Of a DNA stretch of 64,000 bases, positions 44,406-54,754 are shown piece after piece; within the stretch, counting starts at the first letter, position 1; each line of letters begins with the position of its first letter. A program made the position numbers and the translations under genes. The notes under the pieces are model-generated. The model was given only the letters and a program-made list of their open reading frames with translations. It was not told the origin of the DNA and did no database searches. This stretch comes from Candidatus Sulfotelmatobacter sp. (GTDB lineage: Bacteria > Vulcanimicrobiota > Vulcanimicrobiia > Vulcanimicrobiales > Vulcanimicrobiaceae). The stretch is taken from contig DATJRY010000006.1 in assembly GCA_035504415.1 (NCBI GenBank), positions 97,110 to 161,109 on the forward strand. Reading direction: 5' to 3'.

Positions 44406-45127
44406 GGTACGCCGTCCTCTCGGACGTCCACTCGAACCTCGACGCACTCGACGCCGCCTTCGCCCAGATTCGCGAGGACGACGCGGTCCTCTGCCTGGGC
44501 GACATCGTCGGCTACGGGCCGGAACCGAACGAGTGCGTCGAGCGCATCCGCACGCGCGCGACCGCGACCGTGCTGGGCAATCACGACGTCGCCGCGATCG
44601 ACGACTTCGGCCTGGCGTATTTCAACCCGGCCGCGCGCGAGGCGATGAAGTGGACGCAGGGCGTCCTCACGCCGGAGAACCGCGCTTGGCTCGACTCGCT
44701 CGGCTACGAGTTCCGCATGCCGGAGTTCTTGCTCGTCCACGGCGCGCCGTTGAACTACTTCGAGTACATCTTGGACAAGAAGGCCGCCGCGCGCGCGTTC
44801 GCGGCCACCGACGCGCCGCTGATCTTCGTCGGTCACACGCACATCGCCGAAGTCTACGGGCTGCTGCCCGACGGCAGCATCGAGCACCAGCACTTGCAGC
44901 AGGGCGGTGCGGTCGACCTGCGCGATGGCGTGCGCTACCTGGTCAACGTCGGCAGCGTCGGGCAGCCGCGCGACCTGAACCCGCGCGCCTCGTTCGCGTT
45001 CTACGACGCGGGTGCGCGCCGGGTGGAGATCGTGCGGGTCGAGTACCCGATCACGCGGGTGCAGGAGAAGATCGCGTCGGCGCACTTGCCCGAAGCGCTG
45101 GCCCGCCGGCTCGTCGTCGGCCGTTGA
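44402..45127 (+). CDS. Metallophosphoesterase (YfcE/MJ0936-like)
   Basis: GTG 44402 overlaps the previous stop. The 241-residue calcineurin-like phosphoesterase shows all metal motifs: LSDVHSNLDAL (Asp8, His10), CLGDIVGYGPEPNE, TVLGNHDVAAI, LLVHGAP and FVGHTHIAEVYG. It is a two-metal cytosolic phosphodiesterase or phosphatase; the natural substrate of such proteins is usually unknown. The stop overlaps the TPR gene start (TTGA). Confidence 0.92.
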   Translation: MRYAVLSDVHSNLDALDAAFAQIREDDAVLCLGDIVGYGPEPNECVERIRTRATATVLGNHDVAAIDDFGLAYFNPAAREAMKWTQGVLTPENRAWLDSLGYEFRMPEFLLVHGAPLNYFEYILDKKAAARAFAATDAPLIFVGHTHIAEVYGLLPDGSIEHQHLQQGGAVDLRDGVRYLVNVGSVGQPRDLNPRASFAFYDAGARRVEIVRVEYPITRVQEKIASAHLPEALARRLVVGR

Positions 45128-46059
45128 CCCGGGCGCTCGCCGCGGCGGTGCTCGTGCTGTGCGGCGCGAGCCCGGCGCCGGCCGCGCCGGCGCGCCACGA
45201 CTACGCGAACGCCGCCTTTACCGCGCCGTTGAGCGTCGGGCTGCGCGCGTTCTACACGCGCGACTTCGCGACCGCGCGGCGCGCGTTCGCCGCGGCGTCG
45301 GCCGTCATCCCCGACAACACGCTCGCGCTGGCGTTCGCCGACGCGACCGCGGCCCAGACCGGTGACCTCGACGCGCTGATCGCGGCGCAGGAGGACGCGC
45401 TGGTCGCACACCCGCGCGATCCGCTCGCGCACGTGCGGTTGGGCTTCTCCTACCTGTTTGCGATGCAGCGCGGCGAAGACCGTGCCGGCGACGCGCGCGA
45501 AGAGCTGGAAGCGGCGTTGCAGCTGGCGCCGGCGAGCTCCGCCGCGCACACGGGTCTGGGCATCCTGCGCGAGGGCGAGCGCAGCACGAACCGGGCCAAG
45601 AACGAATTCCTGACGGCGCTCGCGAGCGATCCCGACGACGTGCTCGCGCGCGAGTATCTGGCGCGCATCGAGCAAGTCGACCTGCGCGATCCGCAGCGCG
45701 CGCTGAGCGAGCTGGCCGATCTCCCCAACTTGGTTCCCGACTACGCCGACGCGTACTTCCACCTCGCCTCCGCATTGCACGCGCTCGGCCAGGACGACGC
45801 CGCCGCGACGTACGCCACGCGCGGGCTCGAGGCCGACGTCGGCCACGTGGGTGAGTCCGGCCAGCACGGCTACACCCTGCTGGCGCGCATCTATCTCGAC
45901 CAGCACCGGCTGACCGATGCCCGGCGGGTGCTGCGTGCGTCGATCGCCGCCGGCGCGGACGCGGCCTACGCCGGCACGCTGCTGGCCAAGCTCGACCGCG
46001 GCGACTACGGCACGCCCCCGAAGCCATCGGCGTCCCCCGCGCCGAAGAAGACCTCGTGA
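45124..46059 (+). CDS. Exported TPR-repeat protein
   Basis: TTG 45124 overlaps the previous stop. The 311-residue protein has a signal peptide (LAAAVLVLCGASPAPAAPA), so it acts outside the cytoplasm. TPR-type helical pairs follow (FYTRDFATARRAFAAASAVI; ELEAALQLAPASSAAHTGLG; AKNEFLTALASDPDDVLARE; AYFHLASALHALGQDDAAAT). The C-terminus is a short Pro/Lys tail. TPR proteins scaffold complexes; the partner is unknown. Confidence 0.8.
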   Translation: MTRALAAAVLVLCGASPAPAAPARHDYANAAFTAPLSVGLRAFYTRDFATARRAFAAASAVIPDNTLALAFADATAAQTGDLDALIAAQEDALVAHPRDPLAHVRLGFSYLFAMQRGEDRAGDAREELEAALQLAPASSAAHTGLGILREGERSTNRAKNEFLTALASDPDDVLAREYLARIEQVDLRDPQRALSELADLPNLVPDYADAYFHLASALHALGQDDAAATYATRGLEADVGHVGESGQHGYTLLARIYLDQHRLTDARRVLRASIAAGADAAYAGTLLAKLDRGDYGTPPKPSASPAPKKTS

Positions 46060-46505
46060 GCGACACTTCCCCGATCGACGACGGCCGCTGCTTCGCCTGC
46101 GGCCCCTTCAACGCGGAGGGCATGCACCTGCGCTTCGCGCGCGAGGGTGAGGGCGCGGTGCGCGCCGAGATCGTGCTCCCGCCGCGCTTTCAGGGCTGGC
46201 GGGGGGTCGCGCACGGCGGTATCGTCATGACGCTGCTCGACGAGGCGATGGCCCACGCTTGCGGCGCGATCGGCTTGCGCAGCGTCACCGCCTCGATGCA
46301 GCTGCGCTTTCGCGAACCGGTCCCGCTCGGCGTCCCGATCGTGGTCCGCGGCCTGGTCAAGTGGCAGCGCCGCAACGTCATCGCACTGGAAGGCCGCGTC
46401 GAACGCCCCGACGGCACCGTCCTCGCGTCGGGCGAGGGCAGCTTCGTCTCTCGCGGCCCGCTCGGCAAAGAATCCTACGGCATCCCCGACGCAACGCCCG
46501 TATGA
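46056..46505 (+). CDS. PaaI-like hotdog thioesterase
   Basis: GTG 46056 overlaps the previous stop. The 149-residue single hotdog domain has CFACGPFNAEGMHLRF near the start and the catalytic segment GWRGVAHGGIVMTLLDEAMA with Asp/Glu in the central helix. It probably hydrolyses an acyl-CoA thioester. The N-terminal CFACG motif is common in the 4HBT subfamily. The stop overlaps the start of the minisatellite ORF (ATGA). Confidence 0.85.
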   Translation: MSDTSPIDDGRCFACGPFNAEGMHLRFAREGEGAVRAEIVLPPRFQGWRGVAHGGIVMTLLDEAMAHACGAIGLRSVTASMQLRFREPVPLGVPIVVRGLVKWQRRNVIALEGRVERPDGTVLASGEGSFVSRGPLGKESYGIPDATPV

Positions 46506-46765
46506 CGACAGCGACAGCGACAACCCCCGCAGACCGAGCGCCGACCGCGACACCGTCGGCAGACCGAGCGCCGACCGCGACACCGTCGGCAGACCGAGCG
46601 CCGACAGCGACACCGTCGGCAGACCGAGCGCCGACAGCGACACCGTCGGCAGACCGAGCGCCGACCCACCGAGCCCATACCGCAACCTCGTTGCGAGGTC
46701 AACCCCGGGGGCCCCACGCAAAGCGTGGGGGGCGCGCAGCCCAGGGCGGAGCGCCTTCAAAATGA
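46502..46765 (+). CDS. Small repeat-containing ORF between thioesterase and smpB
   Basis: An 87-codon ORF whose ATG overlaps the thioesterase stop by 4 bases and whose TGA overlaps the smpB ATG by 4 bases, exactly like the other junctions of this operon. It encodes a ten-residue repeat (ADRAPTATPS) about 4.5 times, then an Arg/Gly-rich tail. The repeat is a 30-bp minisatellite that is open in several frames, so the protein may be of no use in itself. Its translation would still couple ribosomes into smpB. No family. Confidence 0.4.
   Translation: MTTATATTPADRAPTATPSADRAPTATPSADRAPTATPSADRAPTATPSADRAPTHRAHTATSLRGQPRGPHAKRGGRAAQGGAPSK
46531..46666 (+). repeat. 30-bp tandem repeat (minisatellite), about 4.5 copies
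   Basis: Four full units of AGACCGAGCGCCGACCGCGA-CACCGTCGGC run from 46531 to 46650, with a partial unit to 46666. Units 3 and 4 differ from 1 and 2 by one base (ACAGCG for ACCGCG), which suggests stepwise duplication. Unit length is a multiple of three, so copy-number change keeps frame. Confidence 0.95.
46685..46730 (+). promoter_or_regulatory. Two hairpins between the tandem repeat and smpB
   Basis: ACCTCG-TTG-CGAGGT (46685-46699) and CCCCACGC-AAA-GCGTGGGG (46712-46730) are perfect stems with tiny loops, 32 bases before the smpB ATG. They may affect coupling or RNA stability. Confidence 0.45.
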
Positions 46766-47256
46766 AAAAGCGGCAAGAGCGGACGGCGGCCAAAGCGGCG
46801 GCCGCGCCGGCTTCGCGGGAGACGTCGCTCGACAATCGGCGGGCGCGGTACGAGTACGAGAAGCTCGAGTCGCTCGAGGTGGGCATCGCGCTGACCGGAA
46901 CCGAGATCAAATCGATCCGTCAGGGACAACTTTCAATCAACGAGGCCTACGCGCGGCTGCGCGACGGCGAGTTGTGGCTGCTCAATTTCACCATTCCTCC
47001 GTATAAGGAAGGTTCATACTTCAACCACGAGCCCAATCGGCCGCGCAAGCTGCTGCTCCACCGCGAGCAGATCGAGCGTCTCACCGGGCGCGCCGCCGAG
47101 AAGGGCTTGACGCTGATCCCGTGGCGACTCTACTTCAAGAACGGCCGGGTGAAGATCGAGCTTGCACTGGCAAAAGGCAAGAAGTTGTGGGATCGTCGGC
47201 GTGAGGAACAGGCGCGCGACGTACAGCGCGAGATTGCGCGCGCAACCGCTCGTTGA
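46762..47256 (+). CDS. smpB: SsrA-binding protein SmpB
   Basis: At 164 residues this is the usual SmpB length. It binds tmRNA and rescues stalled ribosomes. Signatures are DNRRARYEYEKLESLEVGI, LTGTEIKSIRQGQLSINEAY, LLNFTIPPYKEGSYFNHEP, RPRKLLLHREQI, GLTLIPWRLYFKNGRVKIE and the basic tail KGKKLWDRR. Its ATG overlaps the stop of the repeat ORF. A short T-rich hairpin follows at 47310. The tmRNA gene itself is not visible nearby. Confidence 0.96.
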   Translation: MKKRQERTAAKAAAAPASRETSLDNRRARYEYEKLESLEVGIALTGTEIKSIRQGQLSINEAYARLRDGELWLLNFTIPPYKEGSYFNHEPNRPRKLLLHREQIERLTGRAAEKGLTLIPWRLYFKNGRVKIELALAKGKKLWDRRREEQARDVQREIARATAR

Positions 47257-47309
47257 CCGAGAGGGGCGCTCGCTCATCGCGTGGTACGATCCTGACGCGG
47301 TTGCCCGGT

Positions 47310-47328
47310 GAAACCGAGGCGGTTTTTC
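47310..47328 (+). terminator. Rho-independent terminator after smpB
   Basis: A short stem AAACCG/CGGTTT with an AGG loop followed by a T-run (CGGTTTTTC) fits an intrinsic terminator ending the moeA-smpB operon. Confidence 0.6.
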
Positions 47329-47352
47329 TATTCGGAGCCGAGGAAAGAGACG

Positions 47353-47967
47353 ATGTTTCGACTGCTCAATACCCGCCGCGTCGGTTATGCTGTGGCCACG
47401 ATCGCCTTTCTCGTCGGTTGCGGAACCGGCGGCCCCAACACGCCGCCGCCCGAAAATCGTACGCCGACGCCGCGCGGCTCGGTGACGCCGACCCCGACCC
47501 CGACGCCGTCGCTGCCCCCGGGTCAGACCCCGAGCCCGACGCCGACCGCAACGGCGTCGCTGCCCCCGGGCCAGACGCCGAGCCCGACGCCCACCGCGTC
47601 GCCGACCCCGACGGCCACGCCGGTGCCGACGCCGACCCCAACGCCGCCGCCGCCGGGCACGCTGCTGATCGAACCCAACCCGGTGACCTTCGCCGGCACG
47701 GGCGCGACCTACGAGCAGACCGTCACGATCACCGATCCCGCCTCGACGACCGGCATCACGTTCGGAAGCTGCATGAGCGGTGGAACGGCCATCGTGACGT
47801 TCGCGGCCGCGACCGGCGGAGGGACCAGCTGGAGCGACGTCGTGACCCCGCAGGCCGTCGGCACCTGCACCGCCAGCGTCCAGGACGCCGGCGCGGCCGA
47901 TGTCGGCACCGTGACGGCCACCGTCAACTCCGGCTCGGTGGTCATCACCGGGCACAGCCGCCGATAA
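47353..47967 (+). CDS. Lipoprotein with Pro/Thr repeat linker
   Basis: ATG 47353 follows GAGGAAAGAGACG and gives 204 residues. Lipoprotein signal IAFLVGCGTG. Residues about 30-105 are PTPTPTPSLPPGQTPSP-type repeats with two copies of a SLPPGQTPSPTPTA unit. A C-terminal Ig-like domain of about 95 residues follows (LLIEPNPVTFAGTGATYEQT), resembling ASPM/SPD-2/Hydin-type or abnormal-spindle-like folds in pattern only. Likely a surface-anchored protein on a flexible stalk. Function unknown. Confidence 0.65.
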   Translation: MFRLLNTRRVGYAVATIAFLVGCGTGGPNTPPPENRTPTPRGSVTPTPTPTPSLPPGQTPSPTPTATASLPPGQTPSPTPTASPTPTATPVPTPTPTPPPPGTLLIEPNPVTFAGTGATYEQTVTITDPASTTGITFGSCMSGGTAIVTFAAATGGGTSWSDVVTPQAVGTCTASVQDAGAADVGTVTATVNSGSVVITGHSRR

Positions 47968-48058
47968 TACCACGACCTTCGTAACGATTCTGTAAATGCC
48001 GAACGTACACGCGAGGCCCGCGACCGAAGCACATACGAAGGTCCTGGTAGCTCGCCAC

Positions 48059-48083
48059 CCCGGCCCGGCTTTGTCGGGCCGGG
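48059..48083 (+). promoter_or_regulatory. GC-rich hairpin in the leader of the 48115 lipoprotein gene
   Basis: CCCGGCCC and GGGCCGGG form a perfect 8-bp stem about 30 bases before the start codon. There is no T-run, so it is more likely a leader structure or weak terminator. The remaining intergenic sequence shows no clear promoter. Confidence 0.4.
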
Positions 48084-48114
48084 CCTGCCCACTGTCCTCG
48101 GGAGAACACCGTCC

Positions 48115-49503
48115 GTGAAGAACACTCGGTACCTCGTGGTCGCGGCCATCGCGTTCCTCGCCGGGTGCGGCGGCGGAGGCGGCGGCGGGACCACGCCTGC
48201 GATCGCTACGCCGACCACGGCGCCGTCGAACGCTCCGACCAGCACGCCGACGGCGTGGAAGCAGACCGCCACGGTCAAGCTCAGCTGGAAGCTGCCCGCG
48301 ACCCAGAGTTCCGTGAAGGCGCGCAAGCCGCAATACGTCTCCGCGTCGTCGGCGGAGGTGACGACGCAGGTTCTGAGCGTCAACAACGGCACGCCGCCGT
48401 CGTGGGTGACGCCCAACCCGTCGACGGTCGCGCTGACCGTGGGCAGCAACTGCAGCGTGAGCAGCAACATCGAGACCTGTGCCATCACCGTTCCGGCTCC
48501 GCCGGGCACCGTCGTCTACGGGTTCGAGGTCCTGGATGGTTCGAGCCCCGCCAAGGTGCTGAGCGAGACGCCCGCCGGCGGCGTGAGCGAGACCATCGTG
48601 CAAGGCCAGAGCAACGTACTCCCGCCGGTCAACCTCGAGGCCGTCGTCGCCAACGTCGAGATCGGCACGTTCTCGACCCTCGCCGCCGACACGCCGAGCT
48701 CGCAGGTCTCGTCCGTCACGGCGCTCGATGCCGACGGCAACTCGCTCACCACCGGCAACGCGGTCACGTTCTACAATCCGTTCACGATCAGCGACGGCGA
48801 TGCGACCGGTGCGACCGAGTTGCTCGCCGGATCCGGCGGGTGCCCTCCGAACGTCGGAACCGTCACGCCGAGCACCTCGCTGACGTTCAGCGGCGACAGC
48901 GGGAGCGGGAACTCGTTCACGCTCTGCTACACCGGACTCGCGACGGGATCGGCGACGAACCAGATCGCTCTCGGCCTGACGCTGAACGGGACGGCCGCAT
49001 CGTTCGACACGGCGAACGGCGGTGGTAACGGCATCATCGACACGACGATCAGCGACATCACCTCGTCGGGGACGACGTATTGCGACGCGAGCGTCAGCTG
49101 CTTGGCGACGGATCCGGACTACGACCAGTGGTCGCTGTTCTTCGACTCGACGACCGCCGGCTCGCAGCTGTTCAGCGTGTCGGAGCCCGGCTGGACCGAC
49201 AATCCGTACGACGAGACGATCACGCTGACGCTGGACGAGAACGCGACCGATTCCGGTTATTGCGGCGGGGCCGGCTCCCCGGTCGTTACCGTCAACTCCG
49301 TCGGCTCCAACGGCTGGTCCGTGTCGCCGCAGAACACCGGTTACTGCGAAGCGACGCTCACCGAGAATCTCCCGTCCGGGTACGGCGGCGTCTTTCCGCC
49401 GCACTCCTCGAGCTCGGTGAGCCAAATCTGGTTCTCCGTCACGAACACGAGCTTCAGCGTCAACGCGAAGTCGCGGCACGGCGCGGCTGCGCGGAAGCAC
49501 TGA
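48115..49503 (+). CDS. Surface lipoprotein, YVS-SSA family member 1
   Basis: GTG 48115 follows GGGAGAAC and gives 462 residues. Lipoprotein signal AAIAFLAGCGGGG with a glycine run after the cysteine. The first domain reads KPQYVSASSAEVTTQVLSVN, then a Cys pair (SNCSVSSNIETCAITVPAPP) and VVYGFEVLDG. This layout recurs in the next gene (YVSPSSASIKV; CTVSAGVESCTVTIAAP; YTFDLYDA), so the two are paralogues. The remainder is beta-like with further Cys pairs. It is a secreted, disulphide-bearing protein of unknown role. Confidence 0.65.
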   Translation: MKNTRYLVVAAIAFLAGCGGGGGGGTTPAIATPTTAPSNAPTSTPTAWKQTATVKLSWKLPATQSSVKARKPQYVSASSAEVTTQVLSVNNGTPPSWVTPNPSTVALTVGSNCSVSSNIETCAITVPAPPGTVVYGFEVLDGSSPAKVLSETPAGGVSETIVQGQSNVLPPVNLEAVVANVEIGTFSTLAADTPSSQVSSVTALDADGNSLTTGNAVTFYNPFTISDGDATGATELLAGSGGCPPNVGTVTPSTSLTFSGDSGSGNSFTLCYTGLATGSATNQIALGLTLNGTAASFDTANGGGNGIIDTTISDITSSGTTYCDASVSCLATDPDYDQWSLFFDSTTAGSQLFSVSEPGWTDNPYDETITLTLDENATDSGYCGGAGSPVVTVNSVGSNGWSVSPQNTGYCEATLTENLPSGYGGVFPPHSSSSVSQIWFSVTNTSFSVNAKSRHGAAARKH

Positions 49504-49546
49504 CATGTCGACGTCCCGTCCCCAGTCTGTGGAGGCAACCCGACCC

Positions 49547-51307
49547 ATGATCAAGCGCGCCATCGTCGTGGTCTCGCTGTTGCTCCTCGCCGGATGCGGC
49601 GGCGGGGGAGGCGGGTCGAGCCCCGCACACGTCGTCGCGCCCACGACGCCGCCGACCACCGGCGCGCCGACGGCGACGATCCGGTTCGTGATCCCGCACG
49701 GCGTGAGCACGTCGTCCGCGGCGAAGGGGCCGAGCTACGTCTCGCCGAGCAGCGCCTCGATCAAGGTGACGATCACCTCGACGATCCCGTCGACGGTCCC
49801 CAACCCGCAGGTCACCAACCTGACGGTGGGCGCCGGTCAGCCGTGCACGGTCAGCGCCGGCGTCGAGAGCTGCACCGTCACGATCGCGGCCCCGACCGGC
49901 GCTACCACGTACACCTTCGACCTCTATGATGCGCCGAACGCGGGCGGCAACCACCTCGCCACCGGGACGCAGACGATCACCAACACCGTCGGCGTCACGA
50001 CGCCGCCCACGACCGTGTCGCTCAGCGGCATCGTCACGCAGGTCGCCGTCAGCAACTCGGCTTCGCTGACGGTCGACGCGCCCGGCAGCACGCCGCTCTC
50101 GATCGTCCCCGAAGACGCCGACGGCAACGCGATCACCGGCAGCGCCACCTACGCCAACGGTTCGCTCGTCGTCACCGACAACGATACCAGCGGGACCACC
50201 GGTCTCACCTTGAGTGCGCCCGCGACCAGCGGCGTCGGCACCAGCTCCGTGACCGTCACCTCGGGCGCCAACGACGTCATCTACCTGAACTACAGCGGTG
50301 CGCCCTCGTCGGACCCGAGCTTCACCATCAGCTCGACGTTCAGCTCGACGCCCCCGGTGAGCGTGTCGAACGTGACCGCAACGCTGACGGCGTTCAGCCA
50401 GTCGCAGAGCGGGACGTACAGCGGTGGCTCGACGATCGGGTTCCCGGCCGCCGGCGGCTTCAGCGCGACGATGGACGTCGGCACGCCGACCTCGAGCGTG
50501 TCGGGGAGCATCACGACGGTGACGACGGCCGCGGCGCCGGGTGAAGGCGCACCGTCGGCCAAGCTGCGCAAGAACCCGGTGTCGGTGCGCCACACCGAGG
50601 GCGGCGGTTCGTTCGAGGTGCTCGCGTACTTCGAGATCACCCCCGCGAATGAGATCATCTTCGCCAGCCAGCCGCCGGCGTTCACGGTGACCATGCCGGC
50701 CAACGTCGTCACCTCGGGCGCGCAGTACTACCTCGCGTTCTACGACCCGGTGACCTCGGCGTGGAACGAGGCCTATGTCGGGCCCGTCTCGGCGTCGGGC
50801 GATACGGTGACGTTCACCCCGGCCGGCTCGGCGCCGTTCTTCTTCCCGGCGGCGCAGCGTTTCGACTTCGCGCTGCTGTACGTGCCCAGTGGAAACACCG
50901 GACCGACGCCGACGACGGCCCAACCGGTCAACATCACCGGCACGACCACCTGCGATTCGACCGCGGGTTGTGCGTCGGGCCAAGTCGACTATATGCAGCA
51001 GGCGCTGTTCTTCGATGCGCCCTCGCAGTCCGCGAACTTCGGCATCAGCGAGACCGGCGTCTCGAACTTCCTGGTCGTCCCGCTGCCGATCGGGAACCTC
51101 TCGCCGCAGTCCGATTGCGTCACGACCCCGGTCGCTACCGCATCGGCCACGGCCAGCGGCGAGCCGGCCACGGTCACCGCGACGTCGACGTCGCAGACCG
51201 GAATCTGCGAGGTCATCGTCATCGGTGACGAGCTGGCGGGCTCGACGTTCTGGTACAGCAACACGTCCGCCAGCATCGGGCTGACCGGGAAGAACCGGCA
51301 CGAGTAG
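49547..51307 (+). CDS. Surface lipoprotein, YVS-SSA family member 2
   Basis: ATG 49547 gives 586 residues; an upstream GTG at 49505 would add 14. Lipoprotein signal VVVSLLLLAGCGGGG. The first ~170 residues align with the preceding gene (see the YVS-SSA and C-x-V-S-x-x-V-E-S-C patterns). The middle adds a domain with FEVLAYFEITPANEI and YYLAFYDPVTSAWNEAYVG, and the end has a Cys-bearing domain. The two genes lie 43 bases apart in tandem and likely arose by duplication. Function unknown; a cell-surface role is inferred. Confidence 0.65.
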   Translation: MIKRAIVVVSLLLLAGCGGGGGGSSPAHVVAPTTPPTTGAPTATIRFVIPHGVSTSSAAKGPSYVSPSSASIKVTITSTIPSTVPNPQVTNLTVGAGQPCTVSAGVESCTVTIAAPTGATTYTFDLYDAPNAGGNHLATGTQTITNTVGVTTPPTTVSLSGIVTQVAVSNSASLTVDAPGSTPLSIVPEDADGNAITGSATYANGSLVVTDNDTSGTTGLTLSAPATSGVGTSSVTVTSGANDVIYLNYSGAPSSDPSFTISSTFSSTPPVSVSNVTATLTAFSQSQSGTYSGGSTIGFPAAGGFSATMDVGTPTSSVSGSITTVTTAAAPGEGAPSAKLRKNPVSVRHTEGGGSFEVLAYFEITPANEIIFASQPPAFTVTMPANVVTSGAQYYLAFYDPVTSAWNEAYVGPVSASGDTVTFTPAGSAPFFFPAAQRFDFALLYVPSGNTGPTPTTAQPVNITGTTTCDSTAGCASGQVDYMQQALFFDAPSQSANFGISETGVSNFLVVPLPIGNLSPQSDCVTTPVATASATASGEPATVTATSTSQTGICEVIVIGDELAGSTFWYSNTSASIGLTGKNRHE

Positions 51308-51340
51308 GGCACCGGACCCCGCGGCGCGCATCATTCCTCG

Positions 51341-52234
51341 ATGCGCGGCGCACGCCCGGAACGCGCCCTCGATCCCCTCGTTCGCCGGGTTGCCGCATGG
51401 CAGCCCGGCGAACGCGTTCTGGTGGCGTGCTCCGGCGGACCGGACTCGGTCGCGCTGGCTTCGCTGCTCGACCGCCTCGGGCGCGAAGACGGGGTCGCGA
51501 TCGTAGTGGGACACGTCAACCACGGCGTGCGCGCGAGCGCCGCGCAGGACGAGTGCGTCGTGCTGGCGGTCGGCGCGCGGCTGGGCCTCCCGGTCGCGAT
51601 CGCGCGACCGCGGCCGGACGCAGCCGACGAGGCCGCGCTGCGCGGCGCGCGCTACGCGGCGCTGATCGCGCTCGCGCGGGCGCACGGCGCCGCCAGCGTG
51701 GCCACGGCGCACACTGCCGAAGACCAGACCGAGACGGTGCTGCTGGCGCTCTTTCGCGGCACCGGCCTCGCGGGGCTGGCCGGCATGCCGGCGCGCAGGC
51801 CGCTCGCGCCCGGCGTCGATCTGGTGCGGCCGGTGCTGCGCGCGACGCACGCCGAGCTGTGGACGGAGCTGCGCCGCAGCGGGTTGCCCTACGTCCTCGA
51901 TCCGACCAACGCCGAGCTGCGCTACCGGCGCAACGCGCTGCGCGCGCAGCTCGAGGCGCTGCGCTCCGCGTTTCCACAGCTCGACCGCGCCGTCGCGCGC
52001 TGCGCGGCGATCGTGCGCGACGATCTCGAGGAGACGGATCGTGCGGCGCGGCGCCGGGCCGTGCGTGCGCGGCTGCGCGCGCGAGGCGCGTTGCGCGATG
52101 CGACCTTTGCCGACATCGACGCCGCGGCCGGGCGTGAGCCGCGCGAGCCGGGGGCGGCATCCTCGCGCAGCGAACCATCGGAGGATGCAGCAGACGCTCC
52201 CGACCGGCATCGAACGGGTCCTGATCACGCCTGA
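51341..52234 (+). CDS. tilS: tRNA(Ile)-lysidine synthetase, short form
   Basis: TilS uses ATP to attach lysine to C34 of tRNA-Ile(CAU). The N-type PP-loop is at residues 31-36 (SGGPDS), followed by VVGHVNHGVRASAAQDE, TAHTAEDQTETVL and GLAGMPARRPL. At 297 residues it lacks the C-terminal domain of E. coli TilS, like the short Aquifex form. The stop lies 50 bases inside the hpt gene. The tilS-hpt-ftsH order is a conserved bacterial cluster, which supports all three calls. Confidence 0.9.
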   Translation: MRGARPERALDPLVRRVAAWQPGERVLVACSGGPDSVALASLLDRLGREDGVAIVVGHVNHGVRASAAQDECVVLAVGARLGLPVAIARPRPDAADEAALRGARYAALIALARAHGAASVATAHTAEDQTETVLLALFRGTGLAGLAGMPARRPLAPGVDLVRPVLRATHAELWTELRRSGLPYVLDPTNAELRYRRNALRAQLEALRSAFPQLDRAVARCAAIVRDDLEETDRAARRRAVRARLRARGALRDATFADIDAAAGREPREPGAASSRSEPSEDAADAPDRHRTGPDHA

Positions 52235-52754
52235 CGACATCGCGGCGGCGATCCGGCGCATCGCCGCCGAAGTCGCGCGCGACTATGCTGGCGGCTCGCT
52301 GGTGCTGGTGGGCGTGCTCAAAGGCGCGGTCTTCGTGACCGCGGATCTGGCGCGCGCGATCGCCGACGTTCCCGACGGGCCGGTCGACGTCCAGCTCGAC
52401 TTCATCGCCGTCTCCTCGTACGGGAACGCGCACCGTTCGAGCGGCGAGGTCCGGTTGGTCCAGGACACGACGCATGCGATCGAGGGTCGGCACGTCCTGA
52501 TCGTCGAGGACATCGTCGACAACGGCCACACCCTGCACTACCTGCGCGCCATGCTGGGCAATCGCCAGCCGGCCTCGCTGCGGGCCGCCGTCCTGTTGGA
52601 CAAACCGTATCGCCGGGCGGTCGACGTCCCGGTCGAATACGTGGGCCTGACCTGCCCCGACGAGTTCGTCGTAGGGTACGGATTGGACTATCAGGAACGG
52701 TATCGGACTCTGCCCTACATCGCAAAGCTCCGGCCGGAGGTCCTCCCGGCATGA
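52185..52754 (+). CDS. hpt: Hypoxanthine phosphoribosyltransferase
   Basis: A 189-residue purine salvage enzyme. The PRPP-binding motif is VEDIVDNGHTL at residues 107-117. Other marks are LVGVLKGAVFVTADLARAI and LDFIAVSSYGNAHRSSGEV near residues 71-89, and the C-terminal DEFVVGYGLDYQERYRTLPY. The ATG at 52185 has GGAGG immediately adjacent, too close for a normal Shine-Dalgarno, and lies inside tilS. Translation probably depends on ribosomes from tilS. Confidence 0.92.
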   Translation: MQQTLPTGIERVLITPDDIAAAIRRIAAEVARDYAGGSLVLVGVLKGAVFVTADLARAIADVPDGPVDVQLDFIAVSSYGNAHRSSGEVRLVQDTTHAIEGRHVLIVEDIVDNGHTLHYLRAMLGNRQPASLRAAVLLDKPYRRAVDVPVEYVGLTCPDEFVVGYGLDYQERYRTLPYIAKLRPEVLPA

Positions 52755-52834
52755 GCGGGGCCACCATTCTCTCTCCCGACGTGTCGTACCGAGTAACGTT
52801 CTAAGGAACGAACGGTAAAAGGGTCTCGCAACGC

Positions 52835-54750
<1,916 letters not shown>

Positions 54751-54754
<4 letters not shown>

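Noticed and set aside
46531..46666. CRISPR-like array
   Set aside because: Units are directly adjacent 30-bp repeats with no spacers, the array is within an ORF, and no cas genes are present.
46762..47352. tmRNA (ssrA) gene next to smpB
   Set aside because: No Ala-tRNA-like ends or tag reading frame could be found in the flanking sequence.
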